Translations under genes and position numbers: made by a program | Notes under the pieces: generated by a model | What the model saw: only the letters and a program-made list of their open reading frames with translations | What the model was told of the DNA's origin: nothing | Databases searched by the model: none | Source of the DNA: CBDAPU01 sp965198875 | Lineage (GTDB): Bacteria; Pseudomonadota; Gammaproteobacteria; Eutrophobiales; Eutrophobiaceae | Direction of reading: 5' to 3' | Length of the DNA: 64,000 bases | NCBI GenBank assembly: GCA_965198875.1 | Contig: CBDAPU010000001.1 | Location: 2,349,926 to 2,413,925 of the forward strand | Shown here: in pieces, positions 33,372-43,149 of the stretch | Layout: every line of letters starts with the position of its first letter | Numbering within the stretch: the first letter of the stretch is position 1

Positions 33372-34811
33372 ATGATAAAAAACAATATCGCCTATATGCA
33401 GTGTTATAAATATGCGCTGTGCATGGCCGCTTTGTGTTGCTCGGCTCTCACACAGGCCAGGCTATTACCTGACTTCACGCCCCTGGTGGAGGCGAACTCG
33501 GCGGCGGTCGTGAATATCAGCGCTGTCCCGAAAAAAATCGGCGCCAACCTGCCGCAGGAGTTGCCTGTTCCCGATATCCCCGAGGACAGTCCTTTCCAGG
33601 ATTTTTTCCGCAAATTCTTCGAGCAAATGCCGGAGAGGCGTGGCCCGTCCATGCAACCTTCGCCCCTCGGATCGGGTTTTATTATCTCTGAAGATGGCTA
33701 TGTGATCACCAATCACCACGTCATCGCCAACGCTGAGGAAGTCACTGTTCGATTAAATGATCGGCGTGAGTTCACCGCCCAGGTGATTGGCGAAGACAAG
33801 CGAAGCGATATCGCCCTGTTGAAGATCGAGGGGGATGATCTGGCCGTGGCGAAACTGGGTAGCTCGGCAAATTTGAAAGTGGGCGAATGGGTATTTGCCA
33901 TCGGCTCGCCGTTTGGTTTTGACTATTCCGTTACCCAGGGGATCATCAGTACCATTGGCAGGAGCCTGCCCAATGAAAATTATGTGCCCTTCATTCAAAC
34001 GGATGTGGCCATCAACCCCGGCAATTCCGGCGGCCCTTTATTTAATCTCAAAGGAGAGGTGATCGGCGTCAACTCACAGATCTACAGCCGTACCGGTGGA
34101 TTTATGGGCTTGTCTTTTGCCGTGCCTGTTGATGTCGTTAAAGATGTTTATCTTCAACTGAAAGACAAGGGCTATGTCACCCGTGGCTGGCTGGGGGTAT
34201 TGATACAAGACGTCACCCGGGAGTTGGCGGAGTCCTTTGACATGAAAAAGATACAGGGCGCCCTGGTGGCCAAGGTGCTGGCGGATAGCCCGGCAGCGGC
34301 GGCGGGCATAGAAGTGGGAGACGTCATCATAAAATACGACGGCAGGGAAGTGGGCTCTTCATCGGCGCTGCCACCCCTGGTGGGCAGTAGCGGCATAAAC
34401 AGCAAAGTGCCACTGCAGGTTATTCGCCGAGGTGAAAATAAAACAATCGAGATATTGATAGCCGAGCTGCCGGAAGATAAGAAGATGGCGAAAACAACAC
34501 CGGCCAGGCCCCGGGGATCGGCTACGAATGCGATGAGGATTATCGTCAGGGAGCTCACTGATGCGCAAAGAGAAGAGCTCGATCTCCCTGAGGATGGCAT
34601 TGTCGTGGAGAAGGTGATGCAGGGCCCGGCCAGGGAAGCGGGGATACGTGATGGTGATGTTATCCTGATGATGAATAATGTCGATATAAAAAACGTGGCG
34701 CACTTTGAAAAAGTACTGGAAGATCTGCCGATGAACAAATCCATCCCGTTACTCATACAAAGGCGCAATGCGCCGACGTTCCTGGCCTTTAAGTTATCGG
34801 CGGATAAATGA
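33372..34811 (+). CDS. mucD: Periplasmic DegP/MucD-type serine protease
   Basis: About 479 residues. A signal peptide (ending ALTQA) is followed by a trypsin-like domain with His in VITNHHVI, Asp in RSDIALLKI and Ser in NPGNSGGPLFN, then two PDZ domains (GWLGVLIQDVTRELAES... and DGIVVEKVMQGPAREAGI). It degrades or refolds damaged envelope proteins. The ATG at 33372 is chosen because GGAG precedes it and a normal signal peptide follows; the open frame reaches back to 33330. Its place after rseB matches the algU-mucABD cluster. Confidence 0.95.
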   Translation: MIKNNIAYMQCYKYALCMAALCCSALTQARLLPDFTPLVEANSAAVVNISAVPKKIGANLPQELPVPDIPEDSPFQDFFRKFFEQMPERRGPSMQPSPLGSGFIISEDGYVITNHHVIANAEEVTVRLNDRREFTAQVIGEDKRSDIALLKIEGDDLAVAKLGSSANLKVGEWVFAIGSPFGFDYSVTQGIISTIGRSLPNENYVPFIQTDVAINPGNSGGPLFNLKGEVIGVNSQIYSRTGGFMGLSFAVPVDVVKDVYLQLKDKGYVTRGWLGVLIQDVTRELAESFDMKKIQGALVAKVLADSPAAAAGIEVGDVIIKYDGREVGSSSALPPLVGSSGINSKVPLQVIRRGENKTIEILIAELPEDKKMAKTTPARPRGSATNAMRIIVRELTDAQREELDLPEDGIVVEKVMQGPAREAGIRDGDVILMMNNVDIKNVAHFEKVLEDLPMNKSIPLLIQRRNAPTFLAFKLSADK

Positions 34812-35206
34812 CGATGGGGCTCATCTCATCTTGATACAGTGGCGAGCATCGCCCGTTATGTGCTCGGCGGGCAACTGTGCTTATGCAGCCCTGGGTAGCG
34901 GAGCAGGACGCTGGAGGTCATCTCGTTAAAACAGATGATGTCGCTTGCTGAGCCGGCGCATCGCTATGTTGTTGCGCCACTGCCCCTGTTGGTATCTCAG
35001 GGGGCAGGCTATTTGTGAGGTGAGTATCCATCAAGATCCCGTATTGTGCATTTTGAATGGGCGCCATAATAACTGAATCTCGGCCATCATCTGCCGTTTG
35101 CATCCGATCATCTTAAATAGGTATTCCCGCCGATATAGGCTAGAATCGCCGCCGCCGGATCACATCACTGTGGTCGTTCACCAGAAAACCATGCAGATAA
35201 GTTGTT
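34812..35206. other. Intergenic region between mucD and lepA
   Basis: No supported gene. A possible -10 element (TAGAAT, near 35140) lies about 65 bases before lepA and could drive the lepA-lepB-rnc-era operon. Short open frames on both strands show no family character. Confidence 0.35.
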
Positions 35207-37003
35207 ATGGAGCAGATCAGAAACTTTTCCATTATCGCACACATTGACCATGGCAAGTCGACGCTGGCGGATCGTTTCATCCAGCTCTGTGGTGGTTTGA
35301 GTGAACGCGAGATGTCTACCCAGGTGCTCGATTCCATGGACCTGGAGCAGGAGCGCGGGATCACCATCAAGTCCCAAAGTGTGTGCCTTGATTATCAGCA
35401 CAGTGACGGGCGGGCCTATCAATTTAATATCATCGACACCCCCGGCCATGTGGATTTCAGCTATGAGGTCTCGCGCTCCCTATCCGCCTGTGAAGGGGCA
35501 TTGCTGGTTGTGGACTGCTCCCAGGGTGTGGAAGCGCAAACCGTCGCCAACTGTTTTTCCGCCATTGATAATGGGCTGGAAGTGTTGCCGGTGTTGAACA
35601 AGATCGACCTGCCCGCCGCTGATCCCGATAGGGTGATCCAGGAAATTGAGGAGATTATTGGCATTGAGGCGAAAGATGCGTTGAGGGTGAGTGCAAAAAC
35701 AGGAGAGGGCGTGGCGGCGCTCTTTGCCGGCATCATCGAACGGATCCCCTGTCCCGGAAGGCGCACTGAGGCGGCTTTGCAGGCATTGATCATTGATTCA
35801 TGGTTTGATAATTATCTTGGGGTGGTATCTCTGGTGCGGGTCGTGGCGGGGGAGCTGAAGGTAAAAGAAAAAATAAAAATGCTCTCGACCGGGCAGGAGT
35901 ATGTTGTTGATGAGGTTGGGGTATTCACCCCTAAACGATCCCCGAAACCTTCTCTTAATCCCGGGGAAGTGGGCTATGTTATTGCCGGCATCAAAGACAT
36001 CCTGGGCGCGCCCGTGGGCGATACCATCACCTCAAGCAAAAACGCCGCTGGCGAGGCGCTGCCCGGATTTCAAAAAATCAAACCCCGGGTCTTTGCCGGC
36101 CTATACCCGGTGGACTCCCGTGACTTTGAAGGCCTGCGTGAGGCCCTGGCGAAATTAAGACTCAATGACGCCGCCTTGCACTATGAGCCGGAGACCTCAG
36201 GGGCGCTCGGCTTTGGGTTTCGCTGTGGTTTTTTAGGCATGTTGCACATGGAAATAGTGCAGGAGCGCCTGGAGCGGGAGTATGATCTGAACTTGATCAC
36301 CACGGCGCCCACGGTTATCTATGAGGTTGAGACCACGGGCAATGAGCGGATCTATATTGATAACCCGGCGGCGCTACCGTCTGTTGATAAAATCAGGGTG
36401 ATAAGGGAGCCGATCATCCATGCTGACATACTCGTGCCGCAGGAATACCTGGGTAACGTCATCACCCTGTGTATCGATAAAAGAGGCGAGCAGAAGAGGA
36501 TGCAATATATCGGCAGGCAGATTGCTATCGCATTCGCCATCCCGTTAAGTGAAATCGTGCTCGATTTTTTCGACAGGTTAAAATCGGTGAGCAGAGGTTA
36601 TGCGTCATTTGATTATCATTTTCTGCATTATGCCGATGCGCCTTTGGTGAGGTTGGATATTTTAATCAACGCTGAGAGGGTGGATCCCCTGTCCTGCATC
36701 GTGCATCGGGACCTGGCCTTGAGAAGGGGTAGAGAATTGACGGAAAAAATGAAAGAGTTTATTCCCCGTCAGATGTACGAAGTGGTGATACAGGCGGCGA
36801 TCGGTTCAAAAATTATCGCCCGCCAGGCGGTGAAGGCATTACGAAAAAACGTCACCGCCAAGTGTTACGGCGGCGATGTCAGTCGAAAAAGAAAATTGCT
36901 GGAGAGGCAAAAGGCGGGGAAAAAACGCATGAAACAATTTGGCTCCATTGAAATACCCCAGTCCGCTTTTATGGCGATTTTACATGTGGGGAAAGAGAAA
37001 TGA
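35207..37003 (+). CDS. lepA: Elongation factor 4 (LepA)
   Basis: This 598-residue translational GTPase acts on stalled or mistranslocated ribosomes. G1 is IIAHIDHGKSTLADR, the effector region is RGITIKSQSV, G3 is DTPGHVDFSYEVS and G4 is NKIDLP. The elongation-factor domains and the LepA-specific C-terminal domain (RQMYEVVIQAAIGSKIIAR) follow. It overlaps lepB by four bases. Confidence 0.97.
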   Translation: MEQIRNFSIIAHIDHGKSTLADRFIQLCGGLSEREMSTQVLDSMDLEQERGITIKSQSVCLDYQHSDGRAYQFNIIDTPGHVDFSYEVSRSLSACEGALLVVDCSQGVEAQTVANCFSAIDNGLEVLPVLNKIDLPAADPDRVIQEIEEIIGIEAKDALRVSAKTGEGVAALFAGIIERIPCPGRRTEAALQALIIDSWFDNYLGVVSLVRVVAGELKVKEKIKMLSTGQEYVVDEVGVFTPKRSPKPSLNPGEVGYVIAGIKDILGAPVGDTITSSKNAAGEALPGFQKIKPRVFAGLYPVDSRDFEGLREALAKLRLNDAALHYEPETSGALGFGFRCGFLGMLHMEIVQERLEREYDLNLITTAPTVIYEVETTGNERIYIDNPAALPSVDKIRVIREPIIHADILVPQEYLGNVITLCIDKRGEQKRMQYIGRQIAIAFAIPLSEIVLDFFDRLKSVSRGYASFDYHFLHYADAPLVRLDILINAERVDPLSCIVHRDLALRRGRELTEKMKEFIPRQMYEVVIQAAIGSKIIARQAVKALRKNVTAKCYGGDVSRKRKLLERQKAGKKRMKQFGSIEIPQSAFMAILHVGKEK

Positions 37004-37806
37004 ATGTTGATTTCTCCGCCTTGCTGGTGTTGTTGACTTTTATCAGCGGCGTCATCTGGGGTGTTGATAGCCTGTTGTTTGCAAAAAAAAGAGGGGCGGC
37101 GGCGAGCCCGGAACCCCCTCCCGAGCCGCTCATCGTGGACTACGCCCGTTCTTTTTTCCCTGTTTTTTTGATTGTGTTGATCCTGCGCTCATTTGTTGCA
37201 GAGCCGTTTCGGATCCCTTCCGCATCCATGATGCCGACCTTGCTAAGAGGTGACTTTATCCTGGTGAACAAATATGACTATGGTATTCGCCTGCCGGTCT
37301 TGCACAGTAAAATCATCAAAAACAACACCCCTGAGCGTGGCGATATTATCGTTTTTCGCTACCCCGAAGACCCCCGCATTCCCTATATAAAACGGGTTAT
37401 CGCCGTGCCCGGTGATCATGTGCAGTATAAAAATAAAAGGCTCATTATCAATGGCATGGAGGTGAAGCTGGAACATCAGGGGATCTACTACACGGAGGGT
37501 GTGGGCAAAATGATGAACGGCTCTTTTGCACTGAAAGAGCAGCTAGGCGATATGCCCCACGATATTTTGGTGAACCCCATGCAACCGCCACAGTTGGAGG
37601 TGGACAGGCGGATCCCCGAGGGGCACTACTTTGTTTTGGGTGATAATCGTGATAACAGCAAAGATAGCCGTTACTGGGGGCTGGTGCCGGATCAGCATCT
37701 GGTTGGCAGGGCCTTCTACATATGGATGAATTGGAGTAGTGACGGGTTATTTGACTTCAGCAGTTGGGATATCGATTGGAAGCGGATAGGCTCCGTCATT
37801 ATCTAG
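37000..37806 (+). CDS. lepB: Signal peptidase I
   Basis: This 268-residue inner-membrane protease removes Sec signal peptides. Two N-terminal membrane segments (ALLVLLTFISGVIWGVDSLL and FFPVFLIVLILRSFVAEPF) precede the catalytic Ser in IPSASMMPTL, the catalytic Lys in YIKRVIAVPGD and the C-terminal signature GDNRDNSKDSRYWG. Complete, and overlapped with lepA as in most gammaproteobacteria. Confidence 0.97.
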   Translation: MNVDFSALLVLLTFISGVIWGVDSLLFAKKRGAAASPEPPPEPLIVDYARSFFPVFLIVLILRSFVAEPFRIPSASMMPTLLRGDFILVNKYDYGIRLPVLHSKIIKNNTPERGDIIVFRYPEDPRIPYIKRVIAVPGDHVQYKNKRLIINGMEVKLEHQGIYYTEGVGKMMNGSFALKEQLGDMPHDILVNPMQPPQLEVDRRIPEGHYFVLGDNRDNSKDSRYWGLVPDQHLVGRAFYIWMNWSSDGLFDFSSWDIDWKRIGSVII

Positions 37807-37852
37807 TGGTGTGTTAAAATACCAGATATGTGAATAGTTATGGGGGATGATG

Positions 37853-38251
37853 ATGAAGAGCAAACTGACGAGACAACGTGGTATGACATTCTGGACGCTG
37901 TGCGCCGTGCTCGCCGCTATAGCGGTTGTTACCTTATTCGGATTAAGGGCCTTCCCGTTATACCAGCAGAAGTTCTCTGTTATCCAGTCCTTGAAGACGG
38001 TTGTCAACCAACCCGGTGTTGAGAAGATGTCAAAGGCACAGGTATACGATTTGGTGAGCAGAAATTTCTCGGTAAATAACGTCAATGTGATCCCGTTCAA
38101 GGAGATCAAAAAAAGGGTGAAAATAATCAGATCGAAAAAGGGCGGACCTAAAAAGTTACAGTTCGCCTATGCACAATCCAACAAACTGTTCGCTGATCTG
38201 CAGCTGACCCTGCAATTCGATCAGAGCTTCGAGATGAGACCGGCCCAATAA
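37853..38251 (+). CDS. DUF4845 protein with prepilin-like N-terminus
   Basis: About 132 residues, a known small member of the lepB-rnc interval. The N-terminus RQRGMTFWTLCAVLAAIAVV resembles a prepilin leader and single membrane helix but lacks the Glu at position +5, so pilin processing is doubtful. The rest is soluble and basic. Of three consecutive ATGs (37847, 37850, 37853) the last has the best spacing to the GGGG ribosome site. Function not known. Confidence 0.85.
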   Translation: MKSKLTRQRGMTFWTLCAVLAAIAVVTLFGLRAFPLYQQKFSVIQSLKTVVNQPGVEKMSKAQVYDLVSRNFSVNNVNVIPFKEIKKRVKIIRSKKGGPKKLQFAYAQSNKLFADLQLTLQFDQSFEMRPAQ

Positions 38252-38252
38252 T

Positions 38253-38933
38253 GTGGGCGGCCTATCCGCACACTTTAGAGCGGCGCTGGGATACAGTTTT
38301 CGAGATGAGGCATTATTGAGCACAGCATTAACCCATCGAAGTTTTGGCAAAACCAACAATGAAAGGCTGGAGTATCTGGGTGATGCAATCGTCAGCTTTT
38401 TTATCGCCGAGCAGCTATATGCCCAATTCCCGAAGGCCACTGAGGGTGAGCTGACCCGATTACGCGCCACGCTGGTAAACAGGGCGTCCCTGGCACGGCT
38501 GGCGAGAGACATTCGGCTTGGCGAGCATATTCGACTCGGCGCCGGGGAGCGAAAAGGGGGTCGGCAAAAGGACTCCATATTATCCAATGCAATGGAGGCC
38601 CTGATCGGCGCCATTTATCTGGACTCGGATCTGCAGAATTGTCGGGCCGTCATCCTTAAACTGTACTCACCCCTGCTTGAGCCGCTGACCCTCGGTAACA
38701 TCGCCACAGATCCGAAAACAAGGCTACAGGAACACCTGCAGGCCAACAAACACGCACTGCCAAGTTACAAGGTGATAGCGAAAAAAAATGAGCCCCACGA
38801 TACGTTATTTATCATCCAGTGTGAGGTTGCCGGTTTTCAGGAGCCTGTCGTGGCGCAAGGCAAAAGCAAGCGTAGCGCCGAGCAGTTGGCGGCCGCAAAG
38901 GCCTTGAAGATCCTCGGGCTCAATCCCTCATGA
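38253..38933 (+). CDS. rnc: Ribonuclease III
   Basis: This 226-residue enzyme cuts double-stranded RNA in rRNA and mRNA processing. The catalytic signature is NNERLEYLGDAIVSFF, with the second acidic site in NAMEALIGAIYLD, followed by a C-terminal dsRNA-binding domain (DPKTRLQEHLQANK to SKRSAEQLAAAKALK). It starts with GTG one base after the DUF4845 stop and overlaps era by four bases. Confidence 0.96.
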   Translation: MGGLSAHFRAALGYSFRDEALLSTALTHRSFGKTNNERLEYLGDAIVSFFIAEQLYAQFPKATEGELTRLRATLVNRASLARLARDIRLGEHIRLGAGERKGGRQKDSILSNAMEALIGAIYLDSDLQNCRAVILKLYSPLLEPLTLGNIATDPKTRLQEHLQANKHALPSYKVIAKKNEPHDTLFIIQCEVAGFQEPVVAQGKSKRSAEQLAAAKALKILGLNPS

Positions 38934-39844
38934 ATAACACAACAACATCAACGTATAAAAAAAAATACCGCGCAGGTTATGTCTCTATCGTCGGCAGGCC
39001 CAATGTGGGCAAGTCCACGTTATTAAATAAACTGATTGCACGGAAAGTCAGTATCGTCTCCCGGAAACCGCAGACGACCCGATGGCGGATCCGGGGGATA
39101 AAATCAGCGGCCGATTATCAGATTGTGTTTACCGACACGCCCGGCTATCAGGACGTATACAACAATGCCATGAATGGTTATATGAATAAAGAAGTGATGA
39201 ATGCGCTGTCCTTCATGGATGTCGTGTTGTTTGTTGTTGAGGCGCTGAGGTGGAACGGGTTAGATGATAAAGCCCTGGCGTTACTAGAAGACGTCAATCA
39301 ACCGGTGGTGCTGGTGATCAATAAAACGGATCGGCTGGCGGATAAGAGGGAGTTGTTGCCTTTCATAGAGGAGGTGAAGAACTCTCTGGCCTTCTCAGCC
39401 GTGCTTCCAATGAGTGCAAGGCGGCAAAAAGACATAGCTGTCCTGAGAGATAAAGTGGTTTGCCTGTTGCCGCCGGGAGAGCCGTTATTCCCCGATAACC
39501 AGATCACCGACAGAAGCGAGAGGTTCATCGCAGCCGAATACATACGAGAGAAGATCATGCGAAAACTGGGGGATGAGTTGCCCTATAAAATAGCTGTGAG
39601 CATCGATGCGTTTAAGGATAAGCAGGCGTTGTTGTCTATTTTCGCTACCATCTGGGTAGAGCGGCAAACACACAAAGCCATGATTATTGGTGATAACGGC
39701 AACATGCTAAAGCTAATCGGGGAGGGCTCACGCAGGGAACTGGAGGGCTTTTTCAACAAGAAAGTGTATTTGCAGACCTGGGTGAAGATGAAGAGGAACT
39801 GGACGGAAGACATCAAAGCGTTAAAGACCCTGGGCTACAGCTAA
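38930..39844 (+). CDS. era: GTPase Era
   Basis: This 304-residue GTPase assists 16S rRNA maturation and small-subunit assembly. G1 is GRPNVGKSTLLNKL, G2 is KPQTTRWRIRG, G3 is FTDTPGYQ and G4 is VINKTD. The C-terminal KH domain (IREKIMRKLGDELPYK and the rest) binds the 3' end of 16S rRNA. Position and overlap with rnc are conserved. Confidence 0.97.
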   Translation: MNNTTTSTYKKKYRAGYVSIVGRPNVGKSTLLNKLIARKVSIVSRKPQTTRWRIRGIKSAADYQIVFTDTPGYQDVYNNAMNGYMNKEVMNALSFMDVVLFVVEALRWNGLDDKALALLEDVNQPVVLVINKTDRLADKRELLPFIEEVKNSLAFSAVLPMSARRQKDIAVLRDKVVCLLPPGEPLFPDNQITDRSERFIAAEYIREKIMRKLGDELPYKIAVSIDAFKDKQALLSIFATIWVERQTHKAMIIGDNGNMLKLIGEGSRRELEGFFNKKVYLQTWVKMKRNWTEDIKALKTLGYS

Positions 39845-39877
39845 CGCCGATTTTATTCGCCACCCGTTTCCACGCCC

Positions 39878-40591
39878 ATGAGAGTCGAGCTGCATCCATG
39901 CTATATTTTGCATCAGCGCCCATACAGAGAGACCAGCTTGCTATTAGAGGTATTCTCACAAAAACACGGTCGCCTGAGTTTAATAGCCAAAGGCGCCAGG
40001 AAGCAGAAAAACCACAAGCGGGCATTGATGCAACCGGCTCGAAAAGTCAACATCGCCTGGATAATCAGGCGCGATATGGGCACGCTCACCAGCATAGAGC
40101 CAGGCCAGCGTCATCCCGTATTAACAGGCAACGGCCTATTCAACATATTTTATGTCAATGAGTTGCTGGTTAAATTGCTGCATCAACACGAACCGCATCC
40201 GTCCCTTTTCCATGCCTACGATGAGGCCATGAATGGCCTGCTTGAAAAAGCGAAGGCGCAACCCGTCCTCAGAGTATTCGAGAAAAGAATGCTGGCATCT
40301 CTGGGCTATGGCCTGATCCTCGATGCGGACGTCAATGGCGATCGGATAGTCCCCGGGATCAGCTATCATTACCTGACTGAAAGCGGGCCTGTGCCCTGTG
40401 GCGGGTCGCAAAGACAGGCTACCAGGATCTCCGGTGAAACCCTGATCGCACTGTCAAAAGAGGCTCTCACCCAGAGCAGGGCGCTTCTCGAATCAAGGCA
40501 ACTGATGAGAGCGGTTATTAAAAAATTACTCGGCAATAAAACCCTCACCAGCAGGGCCTTATACCAACATCATGCTGAAAACGGGAGATAA
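39878..40591 (+). CDS. recO: DNA repair protein RecO
   Basis: This 237-residue protein has an N-terminal OB-fold (CYILHQRPYRETSLLLEVFSQ, KHGRLSLIAKGARKQK) and a helical C-terminal domain (FNIFYVNELLVKLLHQHEPH; FEKRMLASLGYGL). RecO loads RecA onto gapped DNA together with RecR. No four-Cys zinc finger is visible, as in E. coli RecO. It lies 33 bases after era and one base before pdxJ. Confidence 0.93.
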   Translation: MRVELHPCYILHQRPYRETSLLLEVFSQKHGRLSLIAKGARKQKNHKRALMQPARKVNIAWIIRRDMGTLTSIEPGQRHPVLTGNGLFNIFYVNELLVKLLHQHEPHPSLFHAYDEAMNGLLEKAKAQPVLRVFEKRMLASLGYGLILDADVNGDRIVPGISYHYLTESGPVPCGGSQRQATRISGETLIALSKEALTQSRALLESRQLMRAVIKKLLGNKTLTSRALYQHHAENGR

Positions 40592-40592
40592 A

Positions 40593-41348
40593 ATGAATAC
40601 GGGGCCTATAAAATTAGGCGTGAATATCGATCATATCGCCACACTGAGGCAGGCGAGGCTCACCACCTACCCCGATCCACTACAGGCGGGCTCCGTTGCC
40701 CGGGAAGCCGGTGCAGACTCGATCACCGTGCACCTTCGTGAGGACCGAAGGCACATACAGGATCAGGATGTCGCCTTGTTAAAGGATGCGTTGATGTTCC
40801 CTGTGAATCTTGAAATGGCCGTGACCGATGAGATGTTGGCGATAGCGGAGAGGATCAAACCGGATTATTGTTGTCTGGTGCCGGAGAGACGTGAGGAATT
40901 AACAACCGAGGGGGGCCTGGCCGTGGTTGGGCAGGAAGGGAAGATCAGCGATGCCTGCAAGCGGTTACAACAACATGGGATCCGGGTGTCTTTATTTATC
41001 GATGCGGACTCCCGACAAATTGACGCCGCCGTACACGTGAATGCGGATATGATAGAGATCCATACCGGCCAGTACGCACAATGCCATGATGCGGATGCAC
41101 AGCTTGATGAGCTCGACCGGATCAAACTGGCCATTACACATGCAAGAGACACTGGCTTGCAGATCAATGCCGGACATGGCCTGCATTATCAGAATGTCCA
41201 GCCCATCGCCGCCCTGCACGATATTAGCGAATTAAATATCGGCCACGCCATCATCGCAAGGGCCCTGTTCACCGGCCTTAAAGACGCCGTCAGTGACATG
41301 AAGGCATTGATGGAAGATGCACGTCGGCGTCATCACAGTACTGAGTAA
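40593..41348 (+). CDS. pdxJ: Pyridoxine 5'-phosphate synthase
   Basis: About 251 residues of a TIM-barrel enzyme that joins 1-deoxy-xylulose 5-phosphate with 3-amino-2-oxopropyl phosphate in vitamin B6 synthesis. Conserved segments are LGVNIDHIATLRQAR, GADSITVHLREDRRHIQ, PVNLEMAVTDEM, LVPERREELTTEGGL and INAGHGLHYQNV. The ATG at 40593 fits the GGGAG site; a start at 40572 would add seven residues overlapping recO. Confidence 0.96.
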   Translation: MNTGPIKLGVNIDHIATLRQARLTTYPDPLQAGSVAREAGADSITVHLREDRRHIQDQDVALLKDALMFPVNLEMAVTDEMLAIAERIKPDYCCLVPERREELTTEGGLAVVGQEGKISDACKRLQQHGIRVSLFIDADSRQIDAAVHVNADMIEIHTGQYAQCHDADAQLDELDRIKLAITHARDTGLQINAGHGLHYQNVQPIAALHDISELNIGHAIIARALFTGLKDAVSDMKALMEDARRRHHSTE

Positions 41349-41406
41349 TGAGCCCTGTCAAGAGCCCGTTTCCGTTAAATAATCTGGCGTTTTAGTTATT
41401 TCAGCT

Positions 41407-42996
41407 ATGTCGATAATAAAAAAAGAGATGGAAAGGCGTCGTACATTCGCCATTATCTCCCATCCCGACGCCGGCAAGACCACGGTGACTGAGCAGTTGC
41501 TCCTCTACGGCGGGGCGGTGCAACTGGCCGGTACGGTTAAGGCGAGAAAATCAGTGCGACATGCCACCTCAGACTGGATGGAAATGGAAAAGGCACGGGG
41601 TATTTCTATCACCAGCTCGGTGATGCAGTTTATTTATGAGGACAAGATCATTAACTTGCTTGACACGCCCGGTCATGCTGATTTCTCCGAGGATACCTAC
41701 AGGACCTTAACGGCGGTGGATTCGGCGTTGATGGTGATCGACGTCGCTAAAGGCGTTGAGGAGAGAACCGTCAAGCTGATGGAGATCTGCCGTATGCGTG
41801 ATACGCCCATCCTGACATTCATCAACAAGCTGGACAGGGAGGGCAAGGACCCACTTGCATTGCTCGATGAAATAGAAAAAGAGCTAAGGATCGAATGTGC
41901 GCCGGTGACCTGGCCCATCGGCATGGGGCGAGGGTTAAAGGGGTTATATCATCTCGCCAAAGATGAGTTAAGCCTGTATAGCAAGGCAAATGGTGGCGGC
42001 CATGGGCGGATAATCGAAGGGATAGAAAGCCCTGAGGCAATGCAATACCTGGACCCGGAGTATGCGGCGATAAAGCATGATATCGCCTTTATTGCCGAGG
42101 CCTCCCATCGGTTTGATATGGCTAAATACAGGGCTGCGAAACAGACGCCGGTCTTCTTTGGGGTGGCCCTGCATCAATTCGGCATTGAAGCATTCCTTGA
42201 GTATTTGATCCGACACTCACCAGCGCCTCAACCAAGAGATACACTGCAAAGAGTGGTGAGACCGGATGAAGATAAATTCTCCGGTTTTGTTTTCAAGATC
42301 CAGGCGAACATGGACCCGGCGCACCGGGATAGAATTGCATTTGTGCGTGTTTGCTCCGGGAGTTTCCACAGGGGGATGCGTTTGCATCATGTACGCTCAG
42401 GCAGGAAGTTCCAGGTAACGAACGCCCTGACTTTCCTGGCGGGCGAGCGCGAGCATGCTGAGCAGGCCTGGCCCGGGGACATCATCGGTCTGCATAATCA
42501 TGGCGCCATTCAGGTTGGCGATACATTCACCCTGGGGGAGAAGATGGCCTTTACCGGGATCCCGCATTTTGCGCCGGAGCTGTTTCGCCGGGTGCGGCTA
42601 AAAGAGCCTTTGAAATCAAAGGCGCTATTAAAAGGGTTGATGCAGTTGGGTGAGGAGGGGGCCATTCAGGTATTTCGCCCGCTTTCCTCAAATGATTTGA
42701 TCCTGGGGGCGATTGGTGTGTTGCAATTCGAAGTGGTGATCTGGCGCCTGAAAACCGAATACGGCGTCGATTGCAATTATGAACATGTGCAAGTTGCAGC
42801 AGTGCGCTGGGTGTTGAGTGATGATAAAAATGCGCTTGATAACCTCAAGGCCAAACATGGACTACAGCTTGCCCTGGATGCCGCCGAGCAGCTCACCTAT
42901 CTGGCGCCAACGAGGGTGAACCTGGAGCTGATGATAGAACGTTGCCCTGAAATACAGTTTCATCAAACCCGGGAACACACCAGCTACATCAACTAA
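41407..42996 (+). CDS. prfC: Peptide chain release factor 3
   Basis: This 529-residue GTPase recycles RF1 and RF2 after termination. G1 is FAIISHPDAGKTTVTEQLL, G3 is LLDTPGHADFSEDTYR and G4 is FINKLDREG. The RF3-specific part includes VKARKSVRHATSDWMEMEKA and FKIQANMDPAHRDRIAFVRV. The length matches E. coli RF3 (529). Confidence 0.97.
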   Translation: MSIIKKEMERRRTFAIISHPDAGKTTVTEQLLLYGGAVQLAGTVKARKSVRHATSDWMEMEKARGISITSSVMQFIYEDKIINLLDTPGHADFSEDTYRTLTAVDSALMVIDVAKGVEERTVKLMEICRMRDTPILTFINKLDREGKDPLALLDEIEKELRIECAPVTWPIGMGRGLKGLYHLAKDELSLYSKANGGGHGRIIEGIESPEAMQYLDPEYAAIKHDIAFIAEASHRFDMAKYRAAKQTPVFFGVALHQFGIEAFLEYLIRHSPAPQPRDTLQRVVRPDEDKFSGFVFKIQANMDPAHRDRIAFVRVCSGSFHRGMRLHHVRSGRKFQVTNALTFLAGEREHAEQAWPGDIIGLHNHGAIQVGDTFTLGEKMAFTGIPHFAPELFRRVRLKEPLKSKALLKGLMQLGEEGAIQVFRPLSSNDLILGAIGVLQFEVVIWRLKTEYGVDCNYEHVQVAAVRWVLSDDKNALDNLKAKHGLQLALDAAEQLTYLAPTRVNLELMIERCPEIQFHQTREHTSYIN

Positions 42997-43149
42997 CCTG
43001 ATAGCCGATTTTGCTCCTTGGCTTTTGTCTCGCCCGGCCTGCTCCGGCTACCTTCACACCAGGTGGGTTGCATCAAGATCAAGGGTTGATTTTACCTCCC
43101 CTGGCCGGTGTACCTGTTGAATGAATGTCAACACCTAAGCGCGTCTTTT

